From MPNP01 sp965221445 (lineage in GTDB: Bacteria; Pseudomonadota; Alphaproteobacteria; Rhodobacterales; Rhodobacteraceae): DNA of 64,000 nt. A program made the translations under genes and the position numbers. Within the stretch, counting starts at the first letter, position 1. Every line of letters begins with the position of its first letter. Under the pieces are notes generated by a model that was not told the DNA's origin, did not search any database, and worked only from the letters and a program-made list of their open reading frames with translations. Of the stretch, positions 8,652 through 18,604 are shown in pieces. The DNA lies in contig CBDCSF010000013.1 of assembly GCA_965221445.1 (NCBI GenBank), positions 1,674,001 through 1,738,000 on the forward strand. Reading direction: 5' to 3'.

Positions 8652-10061
8652 ATGGATTCCATCGAAATCGGTCTGATTATCACCGGTTTTCTACTCGTAC
8701 TGGTGGTTCTCGGTGTAAGAGTTGCATTCGCAGCTGCCATTGCTGGAATGATTGGTCTTATCTGGATCTTCTGGGACAAACGTGATTACGATCTGGAACA
8801 ATTCACCTGGGCACTCACTGTTGCCGTAAAGACGGCAGGGCAGGTTCCCCATTCCAAGATTTCCTCACAGGCACTTTCGCTTATTCCGACTTTCATATTG
8901 ATCGGTTATCTCGCCTATTACGCAGGTTTGACCACAGCACTTTTTGAGGCTGCCAAACGATGGGTTGGCTGGGTTCCTGGGGGATTGGCTGTATCAACCG
9001 TGTTTGCTACCGCGGGATTTGCAGCAGTGTCTGGGGCTTCGGTTGCGACTTCAGCAGTGTTTGCCCGGATTGCTTTACCCGAAATGACTGCCATTGGATA
9101 TGATAAACGGTTTGCTGCAGGAGTAGTGGCCGCTGCGGGAACACTCGCATCATTGATACCACCTTCGGCAATCCTCGTAATATATGCCATCATTGTGGAG
9201 CAGGATGTAGGTGCGTTGTTGCTGGCAGGGTTTCTACCAGGTGCCTTTTCTGCTCTAGTATATGGCCTCCTGATCGTTGGCATGGCAATTTTTGCCAAGA
9301 ATTTTGGACCACCGGTAAGTGGTTATTCTTGGGTTGAGAGATTCAAGTCTCTTCCACCTGTGTTCCCAATCTTCTTCGTTGTCGCTATTATCATATTATT
9401 CATTTACAACCCATTCGGAGGGGATGCCTGGGGAACCCCGACGGAAGGAGGTGCACTTGGTGCTTTTGTTGTTTTCGTTATGGCCGTTTACCGTGGCATG
9501 CGATGGCCTCAGCTCAAGAGTGCACTTATGGAAACCGCGAAACTCTCCGTAATGATCTTTACAATCATCTGGGGAGTCTTGGTTTTTGTAAGGTTTCTAG
9601 GATTTGCCGATCTACCTGGCGCCTTTTCGGCATGGATTACATCCCTTGACCAGAGTCCATTGCTTACCTTGGTACTCATCCTTCTTGCCTACGCCATTCT
9701 TGGTATGTTCATGGATGCCATCGGAATGCTTATTCTGACCCTCCCGGTCGTATTCCCTGCTGTCATTGCACTCAATGGTGGTTTGGGTGTAACTGCAGCA
9801 GAGAGTGCTTTTGGAATGACCGCCGTCGGATGTGGTATATGGTTCGGTATTATTGTTGTGAAAATGGCCGAGCTTTGCCTGATTACCCCTCCGATAGGGC
9901 TCAACTGTTTTGTGGTTGCAGGTGTACGACCTGAACTCTCGGTTCAAGATGTATTTAAAGGTGTTGCGCCATTTTTCATCGCTGATGCACTTACAATCGC
10001 GGGTCTGGTCCTTTTCCCCAGTATCGTACTCTATCTGCCCAACCTACTGCTTGGTGGATAA
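8652..10061 (+). CDS. TRAP transporter large permease (DctM family)
   Basis: A 469-residue integral membrane protein with about a dozen hydrophobic segments. It carries family blocks such as SLIPTFILIGYLAYYAGLT, SGASVATSAVFARIALPEM and GTLASLIPPSAILVIYAIIV. The transport domain is marked by DAIGMLILTLPVVFPAV and LITPPIGLNCFVV. DctM is the ion-transporter-superfamily subunit that carries substrate with sodium or protons. It is slightly longer than typical (about 425 residues) because of an insertion after residue 40 containing WDKRDYDLEQFTWALTV, as in some dicarboxylate TRAP subfamilies. It completes the dctPQM-type operon. Confidence 0.9.
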   Translation: MDSIEIGLIITGFLLVLVVLGVRVAFAAAIAGMIGLIWIFWDKRDYDLEQFTWALTVAVKTAGQVPHSKISSQALSLIPTFILIGYLAYYAGLTTALFEAAKRWVGWVPGGLAVSTVFATAGFAAVSGASVATSAVFARIALPEMTAIGYDKRFAAGVVAAAGTLASLIPPSAILVIYAIIVEQDVGALLLAGFLPGAFSALVYGLLIVGMAIFAKNFGPPVSGYSWVERFKSLPPVFPIFFVVAIIILFIYNPFGGDAWGTPTEGGALGAFVVFVMAVYRGMRWPQLKSALMETAKLSVMIFTIIWGVLVFVRFLGFADLPGAFSAWITSLDQSPLLTLVLILLAYAILGMFMDAIGMLILTLPVVFPAVIALNGGLGVTAAESAFGMTAVGCGIWFGIIVVKMAELCLITPPIGLNCFVVAGVRPELSVQDVFKGVAPFFIADALTIAGLVLFPSIVLYLPNLLLGG

Positions 10062-10687
10062 GAGGAACTTTATTTCTGAAAACAATACCACTTCCAGAAT
10101 ACCTTGTACTCCACATAAGTATTGGGTTAAGTGTGTGGTTGAGGCAGCAAACAAGCCCCATACTGGAGCGAGGTTCAAAGGTCGAGCATGCGATGAGGCA
10201 TGAGCGGAAGCCAAGTGGTCTTGACCTTCCGTTCACTGGTTAAATCCGATCGTTTTGATCAAACCTGGGAGTTGATCATGTCTGAACTTGACAACCGAAA
10301 GCCAATCCCCCCGAGAAAAACTTTCTCATCTTGTTTGACGGTAAACAGGATTCCTAACTAGTGGCATGATTCATACATTTAATTCCCTTTTTCTTTCAGA
10401 CAAGGCCAATCAGGACTGGGTTTAAAGTCATTATAATAGAAACGATTTGTATCGCAAAAACCACTAGTTTGATGGTAAACATTTGTACTTTCTGAAGATG
10501 TGTAAGTGGGTAAATACACTTCCGGATGTACCATGCTGAAACTTACTCATGGGCAACAAATCGTCTGATTTGGTACAGACCAACCTCTTAAGGGCCATCT
10601 TAATGGGGCAATCCTCATTTCCCGGCTTCTCCTCCTAACCCGGGTCACGAAAATCATGTTCGTCTTAGTCCTTCCAAACCTGGCGAT
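10062..10687. other. Intergenic region between TRAP operon and giant adhesin gene
   Basis: About 625 bp between two convergent transcription units. I see no credible gene, tRNA or clear rho-independent terminator. Short open stretches on both strands lack ribosome-binding sites and family features. Around 10140-10330 a degraded transposon or gene remnant is possible but I could not recognise one. Confidence 0.4.
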
Positions 10688-13600
10688 CTACCAGCTTACC
10701 CCGACATTTCCATTAACGCTGTCATCATCACTCGCATCAACACCGATATGGGCCCGATCTGTCACCTGGTGACTGACACCATAGCCGGTTTTCTCACCAT
10801 CGGTATTCATATAGGTACGAGTTCTCCCTTGCGTAAAGGAGACCGAGAGCGATCGCGAATCCCACTCATTGTTATCCATTTCAATTGTTTTCACGTAATG
10901 AAAATTCACATTCCAGGGGCCGTCATTGTATTCTACACCAAACCCAAGATCAATCCCCTTATCTGCTGTGATATTTCCACCCTCTATACGGTAATGCATA
11001 GATGGAGAAATCAATATATGATCAGCAAGTTTATGATCTATAGAAAAACCTACTCTAGAACGATACGAACTGTTTGAAGAACTATTCAAACCATCTACCT
11101 TATCTGATTCGATTTTCTGATAGAAATAATCGCCTTTTAAATAAATACTTGTTTTATCATTAAATTCTAACACCTGTTGTTTAACTCCTAGTGCCAGAAA
11201 TTTCCAAGAGGTATTAGTAGAAGCCGTTTCCCCTGTATCAATAAGATGTTTATATTCCCCCGTACCAAAACCAAGCGCACCGTAGTAGCGTTGGTCATAA
11301 ATTATATAGGGAACCAACGCTAGCATATCACTATCTATAGTATATTCATCCCCATTATAGGAACCTTCCGAATTAACACTGGATACCATGGCACCGTAGA
11401 CTAGTTTCGAATTCCTTTTACTTTTTCTATCAATACCGAAAGTTAAATGCCTGTTTTTACCTGAAATCATTCTTGTGCCAGAATTATTACTGACTGTATA
11501 ACTAGAGTAAAAGGAAAGGCCATTTGAATTCGTGAAATCTAAGGAAGAGCCTTCTAATAATTCATTTGGGTCCGTTATAGGATTATCTTCTGCAGGCATA
11601 GAACCAAATTGAATTTTTGGAAACTCACCATCTACCACCGATCTGTCTATATTCATACGTGATTCAATTATGGAGACTGATTCAGATGCTATAGAATGTC
11701 CTAGGTATGAAAGGTAATTCCCTGGAAGAGGTCCGTCGTTGGTGATTGTGAAGGTTACTGGATTTTGGTTATCAGAAGCTGAAGTTACATTATCATTTGT
11801 CGATGAAACTTTAAGATATAGTGCTATTTTCTCTTCTCCTTCATCATGAGAATCACCATGAACTCTTAAATAATATCTCTCCTTTAATATAGCACGTAAA
11901 GAACCCTTGGTACAACCTTCAGTTGGATTCCATGCAAACCCTCCGACAGGTAAATTATAAGCACTATCATTAGCATCTACAATTCTCCAATCATAGTAAT
12001 AGCTAGCGGTTGTATCATTTTTAACAACACAGAATTTGAAACCCGTACTACCTGCGGGAGAAGGTCCAGGAGTCATTACTACATCAATTGGTACATCGAA
12101 CCATGGTTGCTCTCTGCTGATTTTAATTTTTGGATCTCCATCAGGTTCTTCTATTTCTGTTTGTCTAGTATGAAGTGTGAGAGATTTCGGGTCTGAAGGA
12201 GAACCGGCTGTAGTGTCTACTTTGGTTTCAAATCCACGTACATCGAAAGATATAAAAGTCCCTGGGTTGGAAGGAACATGATAACCATCAGAAAATCCTC
12301 CGGATAGATTTGTTTCTCCATAATTAGCGTTAGAGTAATCTATGTAAACGTTTATAACCTGTCTCGCACCACTTTTTACATCCATAGTTGTCGACAAGCT
12401 TAGGCAAGCAATATGATTGATATTCCTGAACTTCTGATTCTGTGGATCACTTCGGCAGTTTGTCAATGATTCTGATGGGTCGTATACCATTTTAACCGAA
12501 TACCCCGATTTATTAGGCAACTCTTTAACTGTAAGGTTATTCTGATCTTCAAATGCAGTGATTAGAAAGTCGTCAGTAGTTAGTGCTGTACCATCCTTTG
12601 AATACTTTGCTCTGAGAGGAACTTCTATAATTTCTCCTTCATTAAGTCTTCTATCATCATCACCCACATAAAGATTATTAAAATAGCGGCTTTTATGCAG
12701 GAAAATTGCCATACTTAAAGGGCGTTCCTCAGAGTAATCATTTATATCATCACCGGTTGTGTCAATAGTTCTGCCGTAATTAATAAATACGCCTGTCGGA
12801 GCAACATCTTTTACCAAGAAGGTTTTCGAAGATCCTCCTATTATGTAATATGGACTATCTCTTAAAGATACAGTCACTTTACAGTCATGATCATCTCCTT
12901 TGGTGAATACTGAATCATTACCCTGTTTTAAAAACCCAGGTCTGAATCTATTTTGATAGTGGGAAAAACTCTCTTGATTAGTTGTCGAACCAGGATTCAA
13001 TAATGCTAAATTTGTAGATTTCTCATGTGAATTGCTACCATCTGTATTTTTAATACAACTTCCTTCCATTTTATATCGTATTCGCTGATTTTTTAGAGAA
13101 TTAGAAGAATGAGTATTACGGAAGGAAACTATTATGCTTCCACCGTCTTCATTGATTGAATCTTTGTTTATACTAGAAATTTCAATAATTGGCTTGTTAC
13201 AGTCAGCATCAGCATCATAATCATCATGATTAGGATCACATTTATTAGTTTTGGCCTGGACTTTCTCTCTTTCTACAACATCTTGTTCTTGATTTACAAT
13301 AGTAACCACAGCTTTAGAAACTCCATTAGGATCAATTTTAATACCTTCCGGTAATGTAGATGGATCTATAGAAAGTTCTATTGTTTCATTACCTGAAGAA
13401 CTATCAAAACTTGAACATTTATCCACATGTTCTTGTCCTTGATAGATATTGCGATTACATTTATATTCTTCCACATGATCGTCGTCATAAGAATTCATTT
13501 GTATATCAAATTTCGCGGTTCCAATACCTCGCCCAGGTATCAATAGAATGTCATGTAATTGCTGCATATAAAAATCGGACACTTTATCCGTTTTATCTCC

Positions 13601-16600
13601 AACTTTACTTAATGGTCCTAAAGTACCAGTACTAGCGCTTTCGTCTATCTTGATGAAAATTCGGGATGTATCAATTAATGTTGTTTGAGGTATTTCGTCA
13701 CCATTATTATCCTTATTATAATATCTTATAACAGGTTGTGCTGGTCCAACAGATTCAAGAACTTGATATTTATCTCGTGTAAAAGATATATAAATACTAT
13801 CATCATTCAGATTAGGATCATCTTTGACTGTATGTGAAGCCTTTTCATCATCATAAATTATAAATTCAGATGGAAAGTTTCTAATAATGACATCTCCTCC
13901 TGATTGAGAAAGAGTGATTTGTAAATCAGTTGTCATAGATTCATCAATATCATTGATATCTTCTCCGACTTTCATCTGCATTACCCACCCATTACCTGGA
14001 CCTGTTCTACCTGTTAATTCAAAGGAATCCAAACTAAGTCTAGTGGACCTTAGGTTTGTTTTACTATCATCTAGATCTATATAAACCGGAATAGTATTTA
14101 GAGCAACTCCTCCATTTTCGACTAATCCATTACAAACAGTCTTATCTGATACGTTTAAACAATTCTTTGGGGGATTCTCCACAAGGTCTATATTTCCTCC
14201 TAAATTAAAATTCCAGGTCATTATATCATTTGCTTGCCAGAAATTACCTTTATCATCTGTTGCTTCTGTATCTCCTTTAAACAACGCAAACTTCGCAATT
14301 CTTTGGAAACCTCCCTCATCCAGTTTTTCAGATAATGTATTAGCTGTCCATTCAATTACAGTAGGATCATCGTCTACAATAAAAACAGTTTTACGAGTAT
14401 CAGGTTGATTGATTGTCCAATTGGTACCTCCCACTACTTCGAATAGAAATTCGAAATCTCTGTCCCTTTCATCTCTGTCATTAGCAACATTGAAAACATA
14501 CTTAAGACCCTCAATAGGAACATCAATATAAAATACGTCTTTATCCGTTACCTTATCAGTCTTTGTTCTAGTAACCTTAAGTTTAATACTTTCAGTCGCT
14601 CCTGTACTTGGATATATCCACGCGTAAACGTTATCTTCAGCTACCCTATCGGGCATATCTATCATTACACGATTGCCATTAACTCCACACACTACACCCT
14701 TACTGGAGGTATGTTTAAAATGTATCACACATTCCTTGGCACTATAGTCGCCATAACCTCTCATCCCAGGAACCAATACATCCCCGCCTCTTTCAACATA
14801 AGTTAATGCAACTAGAGCGTGGTAGTATTCATTTTCATAACCTATCCAGTTTGGGTTCGTAATGTATTTTCGATTTGTATCTCTTATCGTGTAATCTTTT
14901 TTTAATTGGTCTACGGTTATACGTTTAGGTGGATTAACCACTGTTTCTCTATAAAAAATTGTCCATAATACCCTTTCAAATATTTTAAAAGTAGGGGTGT
15001 TTAGAATATTTGCTGTCAAAAGAGCTTCCCGAGTGTCTCCCCAATTAGGAGACTCACAGAAGTCTGCATTTCGTATATTTCTGGGGCTATATGGATTCGA
15101 TGAAGGAGAATCTTGACGACAAAAATAAGAAGTACCAGGAATTGCAATCTTTCTAACATCATCATTGATGATTTGTGTTGGTGTAACATCTTGAGCTAAT
15201 TTATTACCACCGCATTCTACCTCGCTGTTATCGGTTTGGCATAAGATTTTTATACCAATCTTTTCATGGCTTTCTGCATCAGTATCCCCTTTGACACGAA
15301 TTCTCCATTTATTTTCATAAGTATCTTTAGTTACTTCTGTCACTCCTGCTGGTATATTAAAACATTGTTTGGAATCCCAAGTACCAGACCAAAAAGCATA
15401 GTCTCGACTGTTATCTCCACCATTACCAGGTTTAGCCCATTCTATATCTTTAGACTTATCAACACCAACCATACAAATGCCTAATGTTGTTGTTAGGGCT
15501 TTATCAAGCATTAACTTGGGGTACAGGTCTTTTGCACCCGAATTACCTTCTTCAATATCATCAGGCATTACCATAGTTATAACAGAACCTGAATCCGTAA
15601 TATCAATTGATTTTGAGGACGGGTTTCCTTTAGTACCAGTAACAAAAGAACGATCTCCATTTCTATATATTTCCCCTAGAGAAAGGTTTATTTGCCCGTG
15701 ATTCTCCTGATATCCTGGTATAGGTTTAGTAGCTACTAATATTGTTTTCGTTGTTCCATCTTCTGGCTCAAATTCTATCTCTCTAGTACCGTCTACCCCA
15801 TAGTCATATTCACTATCACTCAAATTTAATTCAACAATTGTTGGAATTGTAACAGGAATATCGGCCGTAATTGTTACGTTAATTTGGTTACCTTCAATAA
15901 TAGAATCAGAATGAGTAGAAATCGTAAACACTGGTGGTGCATCATCATTTAAAATCTTTGTAGGAGTGGAATCGTTTACAACTTGAATTTCATAATCGTT
16001 GGCTGAACATCCCGTTGTACATTCTACTACAAAACCAATTGTTTCATCTACCTCAAATGTATCATCCTTATGGATTGATATTCCCTGTGTAGATGGCAGT
16101 GTTAAATTTCCTGCTTCTATTGTTTTCGTATAACCTTGGAAAATACCTTTTTGAAAAGCATAATCCCAAGTAGGATTAGGGTCCCCGTTGCTCCATACAG
16201 GCTGTCCACTGACAAAGTTAGAAGGTCTTGCAGTACCAGCGTCTGTATCACCCTTGATGGTTATTTTGACGTCTTGGGAAACAGTTTCACTTAGTGTTAT
16301 CGTAGGTGCGATTGTCTTTTGACCTCCGCCATTACCTTCTGTTATATCCGAAGGCATTTCTACAGTTACTGTTATTTGTTTTATTTTCTCACTGTCGTGG
16401 ATATCCTTTGTTAGCCATGTAGGGCTCTGTATATCATAATTATTACCATCGACTAATTGTGCTCCAACGTAACCGTCTACTGCAGCTTTACCATCTACCC
16501 TATTCTTTTTTATTAAATTGTCTATGGTTGGAACATCAAAGGTTACTGTTTTTACTCCTGCAGGAATAGTTATTGTGTAGGTTTTTTCATCTACAACAGG

Positions 16601-17644
16601 AGGAACTCGTTTACCTGTTCCTATAGGATCACTGTTAGTTATCTTTACATCTACATCATAAGGTTTAAATGCCTCTCTATCAGCAGTAAGAGTAAAGGTT
16701 ACATTATTGCCCTCTGTTACTTTGTCATTCGAGGTTGATATTGAAACCTTAGGTTTTGGTTCGTCATCCACCATTGTTAATGTTATTTCATTATTCGTTC
16801 CAATTTGATAATTTGATGATGGATATATTTTAATTTTTAAAGGATATTGATAGTTTGTGGTATTTGTCGAATCTACTATAGTATTATTTGGAATAAATTT
16901 AATCCAATTTGTGGAAGTACTATTATGAGTTAAAATAGAGTCGTAATAAGGGCCTCCTGTACTCCCGTCGGGATATTCAACATTAAGACCGACAGCAAAA
17001 TTTTTATGAGTAGGTGTATTCACTATAAGCTCAATTACACATTGAATCTCATTAAACCCTTCTTTAGATGGGTTGAGATTATATAGCTTTCCGGGTGTCC
17101 CACCGTCACCTGTTACAGCACACCCTTTTTCTCCTATTCCTGAATCAAGCCATCCCGCTTTAAAACTGGCAGTCGGAAGAGTTTGCTGAGTACTCCTCTG
17201 AGCTCTTGGAGGTTCAATAGTAACCGTTTGACTTTTTTCAATATCTTCCAATTCTTCTCTTACAGGAGTCCATCCGTATGGCCAAACCTTCTCACCTTCC
17301 TCCGCTTCATCGGAAGTGTAGGCAATCATCGAGCAACTACCATCTGGACCTGTATATTCAGGAAGTTTATAACTATCTTTAGTGGATCCAAATGCGATTA
17401 ATACTCTATACCAATTACATCCATATTTACGATTTGATCTGTTTTTGTTTATGTCATAATAGTGCTCCACCTTGTCTATCAAGGCTTGGTCAACGCCGGC
17501 TGTCGCTTGTGGTACAAATAGGGGTGTAAAAATAGACAATACTATGACAAGGAGTGAAAATAAAACCCCTCTAAGCAGACTCACTCTACGGTCTGATGGG
17601 GGGGGGCGACCATGGTCACCACAACCTCCTGTCACCGGCATCAT
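10688..17644 (-). CDS. Giant Calx-beta repeat adhesin with autotransporter-like C-terminal barrel
   Basis: A 2318-residue secreted protein. ATG at 17644 has GAGG 7 nt upstream. A long signal sequence follows (hydrophobic core about residues 26-45, cleavage near PQATA). Repeated Calx-beta-type modules fill most of the length, recognisable by the recurring pattern of an ITEGN-like or IIEGN-like turn, a strand with a TLS-like segment, then DD-x-PP or NDD linkers (for example near residues 300, 450, 590, 710, 1080, 1540). The last 280 residues start with a GNYLSYLGHSIASESVSIIE linker and alternate polar and aromatic residues, ending in GVSW. This fits a 12-strand autotransporter barrel. It is likely a surface adhesin. 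Codons are visibly more AT-rich than in its neighbours. A run of nine C interrupts the leader (separate entry). Confidence 0.75.
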   Translation of the reverse strand: MMPVTGGCGDHGRPPPSDRRVSLLRGVLFSLLVIVLSIFTPLFVPQATAGVDQALIDKVEHYYDINKNRSNRKYGCNWYRVLIAFGSTKDSYKLPEYTGPDGSCSMIAYTSDEAEEGEKVWPYGWTPVREELEDIEKSQTVTIEPPRAQRSTQQTLPTASFKAGWLDSGIGEKGCAVTGDGGTPGKLYNLNPSKEGFNEIQCVIELIVNTPTHKNFAVGLNVEYPDGSTGGPYYDSILTHNSTSTNWIKFIPNNTIVDSTNTTNYQYPLKIKIYPSSNYQIGTNNEITLTMVDDEPKPKVSISTSNDKVTEGNNVTFTLTADREAFKPYDVDVKITNSDPIGTGKRVPPVVDEKTYTITIPAGVKTVTFDVPTIDNLIKKNRVDGKAAVDGYVGAQLVDGNNYDIQSPTWLTKDIHDSEKIKQITVTVEMPSDITEGNGGGQKTIAPTITLSETVSQDVKITIKGDTDAGTARPSNFVSGQPVWSNGDPNPTWDYAFQKGIFQGYTKTIEAGNLTLPSTQGISIHKDDTFEVDETIGFVVECTTGCSANDYEIQVVNDSTPTKILNDDAPPVFTISTHSDSIIEGNQINVTITADIPVTIPTIVELNLSDSEYDYGVDGTREIEFEPEDGTTKTILVATKPIPGYQENHGQINLSLGEIYRNGDRSFVTGTKGNPSSKSIDITDSGSVITMVMPDDIEEGNSGAKDLYPKLMLDKALTTTLGICMVGVDKSKDIEWAKPGNGGDNSRDYAFWSGTWDSKQCFNIPAGVTEVTKDTYENKWRIRVKGDTDAESHEKIGIKILCQTDNSEVECGGNKLAQDVTPTQIINDDVRKIAIPGTSYFCRQDSPSSNPYSPRNIRNADFCESPNWGDTREALLTANILNTPTFKIFERVLWTIFYRETVVNPPKRITVDQLKKDYTIRDTNRKYITNPNWIGYENEYYHALVALTYVERGGDVLVPGMRGYGDYSAKECVIHFKHTSSKGVVCGVNGNRVMIDMPDRVAEDNVYAWIYPSTGATESIKLKVTRTKTDKVTDKDVFYIDVPIEGLKYVFNVANDRDERDRDFEFLFEVVGGTNWTINQPDTRKTVFIVDDDPTVIEWTANTLSEKLDEGGFQRIAKFALFKGDTEATDDKGNFWQANDIMTWNFNLGGNIDLVENPPKNCLNVSDKTVCNGLVENGGVALNTIPVYIDLDDSKTNLRSTRLSLDSFELTGRTGPGNGWVMQMKVGEDINDIDESMTTDLQITLSQSGGDVIIRNFPSEFIIYDDEKASHTVKDDPNLNDDSIYISFTRDKYQVLESVGPAQPVIRYYNKDNNGDEIPQTTLIDTSRIFIKIDESASTGTLGPLSKVGDKTDKVSDFYMQQLHDILLIPGRGIGTAKFDIQMNSYDDDHVEEYKCNRNIYQGQEHVDKCSSFDSSSGNETIELSIDPSTLPEGIKIDPNGVSKAVVTIVNQEQDVVEREKVQAKTNKCDPNHDDYDADADCNKPIIEISSINKDSINEDGGSIIVSFRNTHSSNSLKNQRIRYKMEGSCIKNTDGSNSHEKSTNLALLNPGSTTNQESFSHYQNRFRPGFLKQGNDSVFTKGDDHDCKVTVSLRDSPYYIIGGSSKTFLVKDVAPTGVFINYGRTIDTTGDDINDYSEERPLSMAIFLHKSRYFNNLYVGDDDRRLNEGEIIEVPLRAKYSKDGTALTTDDFLITAFEDQNNLTVKELPNKSGYSVKMVYDPSESLTNCRSDPQNQKFRNINHIACLSLSTTMDVKSGARQVINVYIDYSNANYGETNLSGGFSDGYHVPSNPGTFISFDVRGFETKVDTTAGSPSDPKSLTLHTRQTEIEEPDGDPKIKISREQPWFDVPIDVVMTPGPSPAGSTGFKFCVVKNDTTASYYYDWRIVDANDSAYNLPVGGFAWNPTEGCTKGSLRAILKERYYLRVHGDSHDEGEEKIALYLKVSSTNDNVTSASDNQNPVTFTITNDGPLPGNYLSYLGHSIASESVSIIESRMNIDRSVVDGEFPKIQFGSMPAEDNPITDPNELLEGSSLDFTNSNGLSFYSSYTVSNNSGTRMISGKNRHLTFGIDRKSKRNSKLVYGAMVSSVNSEGSYNGDEYTIDSDMLALVPYIIYDQRYYGALGFGTGEYKHLIDTGETASTNTSWKFLALGVKQQVLEFNDKTSIYLKGDYFYQKIESDKVDGLNSSSNSSYRSRVGFSIDHKLADHILISPSMHYRIEGGNITADKGIDLGFGVEYNDGPWNVNFHYVKTIEMDNNEWDSRSLSVSFTQGRTRTYMNTDGEKTGYGVSHQVTDRAHIGVDASDDDSVNGNVGVSW
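17598..17606 (-). repeat. Homopolymeric C9 tract in the adhesin leader, candidate phase-variation site
   Basis: Nine consecutive G on the plus strand, read as nine C in the adhesin gene, encode the end of Arg13 through Pro-Pro-Pro (residues 14-16), before the signal-peptide core. Slippage by one base would break the frame from the ATG at 17644. A second ATG in another frame lies just before the tract (complement of about 17611-17613) with AGGAGG 11 nt upstream. With ten C that start would read into the signal peptide. The present length is the ON state for the first start. Confidence 0.6.
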
Positions 17645-17696
17645 GAAATAACCTCAAGAGTACCAAACGAAACCTAGGATGTTTCTTTTCTTACCT

Positions 17697-17713
17697 GTAC
17701 CGCAACGCGGTAC
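17697..17713. promoter_or_regulatory. Perfect inverted repeat upstream of the adhesin gene
   Basis: GTACCGC (17697-17703) and GCGGTAC (17707-17713) are perfect 7-bp arms around AAC, 53 nt upstream of the adhesin start. It could be an operator or a 5-prime leader hairpin. No T run follows on the minus strand. Confidence 0.4.
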
Positions 17714-17930
17714 CTTCAGAACCTCCCAAATACTTTGCTCAGTTCCTTGTACTCTTACAACGAAATGGTCTCAATGACTCCGATTAGTTCTTTTAATATT
17801 CCAATTAAGAACCTACGATGCAATAATACACCACAACCTCGGTACTGTCAACTGCTAAATTTTTTGCCTTGAAGCAGATGTTCCTAGTCTATGGGTTCGA
17901 CTTACAACCGTAATCGGCCAAAATGACAAT

Positions 17931-18044
17931 TTACCTCTCGCATTTTCGATTTGACGCATATCCTTTCCTTCGAGGTATCTGAACACCTCTGAAAACGGTG
18001 AGTTTTTATTCTCAATGACTGCAGAGTGAGGGTGATAATTCTCC
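17931..18044 (+). repeat. Structured dispersed repeat, copy A
   Basis: Begins with TTACCTC, then CATTTTCGATTTGACGCATA, and ends with CAATGACTGCAGAGTGAGGG and GTGATAATTCTCC. It shares long identical blocks with copies at 18431, 54319, 55260 (truncated) and 63642 (partial), all in the same orientation. The predicted fold has an outer CCTT/GAGG pairing, a GAGGT/ACCTC hairpin (loop 8 nt) and a GAAAAC/GTTTTT hairpin. A CTGTCA/TGACAG inverted repeat follows just downstream. It precedes the small coiled-coil gene at 18133. Confidence 0.7.
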
Positions 18045-18132
18045 GGAATATCTGTCAGTATATATCATGACAGAAAAAAGAAATAAAATGCCGAATTGAT
18101 TTGCCAGATAAAGAAATCTATATCATCCTGTC

Positions 18133-18396
18133 GTGACTAAAGAGACTGGCAATCGAGAATTGGTACACAGAATTGACCTTCTGGAAAGGGATTACAAAAT
18201 CATGGAAGTGAATATTGATGCAACTCTGAATGCCATGCGGGCCGACCAAAATGCCATGCGGGCCGACCAAAATGCCATGCGGACGGATATTGAGCGAAAC
18301 AATTCAGAAGCTGCCAAGCGGGAAACAAGATTGATTCTGGTTATTCTGGGAGCGGTTGGTGTCGGTGTTGCAATTCTGAGTTTTGTTCTGAATTGA
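18133..18396 (+). CDS. Small coiled-coil protein with C-terminal membrane anchor
   Basis: An 87-residue protein starting with GTG at 18133 (GTGACTAAAGAG). Residues 1-60 are a charged amphipathic helix rich in heptads, including tandem NAMRADQ repeats. Residues 66-86 form one membrane helix (LILVILGAVGVGVAILSFVL). A diverged paralogue lies at 55062-55214, in both cases followed by the same dispersed repeat. Proteins of this build often tether to the inner membrane and oligomerise. No catalytic motif is present and the function is unknown. I considered an anti-toxin or holin-like role, but nothing in the sequence supports either. Confidence 0.6.
   Translation: MTKETGNRELVHRIDLLERDYKIMEVNIDATLNAMRADQNAMRADQNAMRTDIERNNSEAAKRETRLILVILGAVGVGVAILSFVLN
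18229..18282 (+). repeat. 21-bp in-frame tandem repeat in the coiled-coil gene
   Basis: Two identical 21-bp units (18229-18249 and 18250-18270) and a 12-bp partial third encode NAMRADQ, NAMRADQ and NAMR. The paralogue at 55 kb has fewer, diverged units, so unit number differs between family members. Confidence 0.8.
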
Positions 18397-18430
18397 ACTG
18401 TTTTGCCCTGAAAACCGCCCGAAGCCGGAT

Positions 18431-18547
18431 TTACCTCCCTGTCATTTTAGATTTAACGCACATCTTCACCCTTCGAGGTATATCTGTCCTCTGAAAACAG
18501 TCCCTTTCTGTTTTCAATGACTGCAGAGTAAGGGTAGCAATTCACCA
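18431..18547 (+). repeat. Structured dispersed repeat, copy B
   Basis: Starts TTACCTCCCTGTCATTTTAG, continues ATTTAACGCACATCTTCACC and ends near CTGCAGAGTAAGGGTAGC. Its second hairpin is the best of the family: TGAAAACAG pairs with CTGTTTTCA. The outer stem ACCCTT/AAGGGT is perfect. The 30 bp before it (AAAACCGCCCGAAGCC region) are also shared with the copy at 55.2 kb. It lies between the coiled-coil gene and the broken ankyrin gene. Confidence 0.75.
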
Positions 18548-18604
18548 GGAAAAAGCTAATACAGAACAGATGCCTGTCACTTGATTGAAAGAAAAGGACT
18601 GGAC

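Noticed and set aside
17931..18547. Dispersed repeat as an integron attC site, since ATTTAAC fits RYYYAAC and small cassette-like genes lie between copies.
   Set aside because: No matching GTTRRRY at the other end of any copy and no integron integrase in the window. The fold has two side hairpins inside an outer stem and is not one long imperfect stem.
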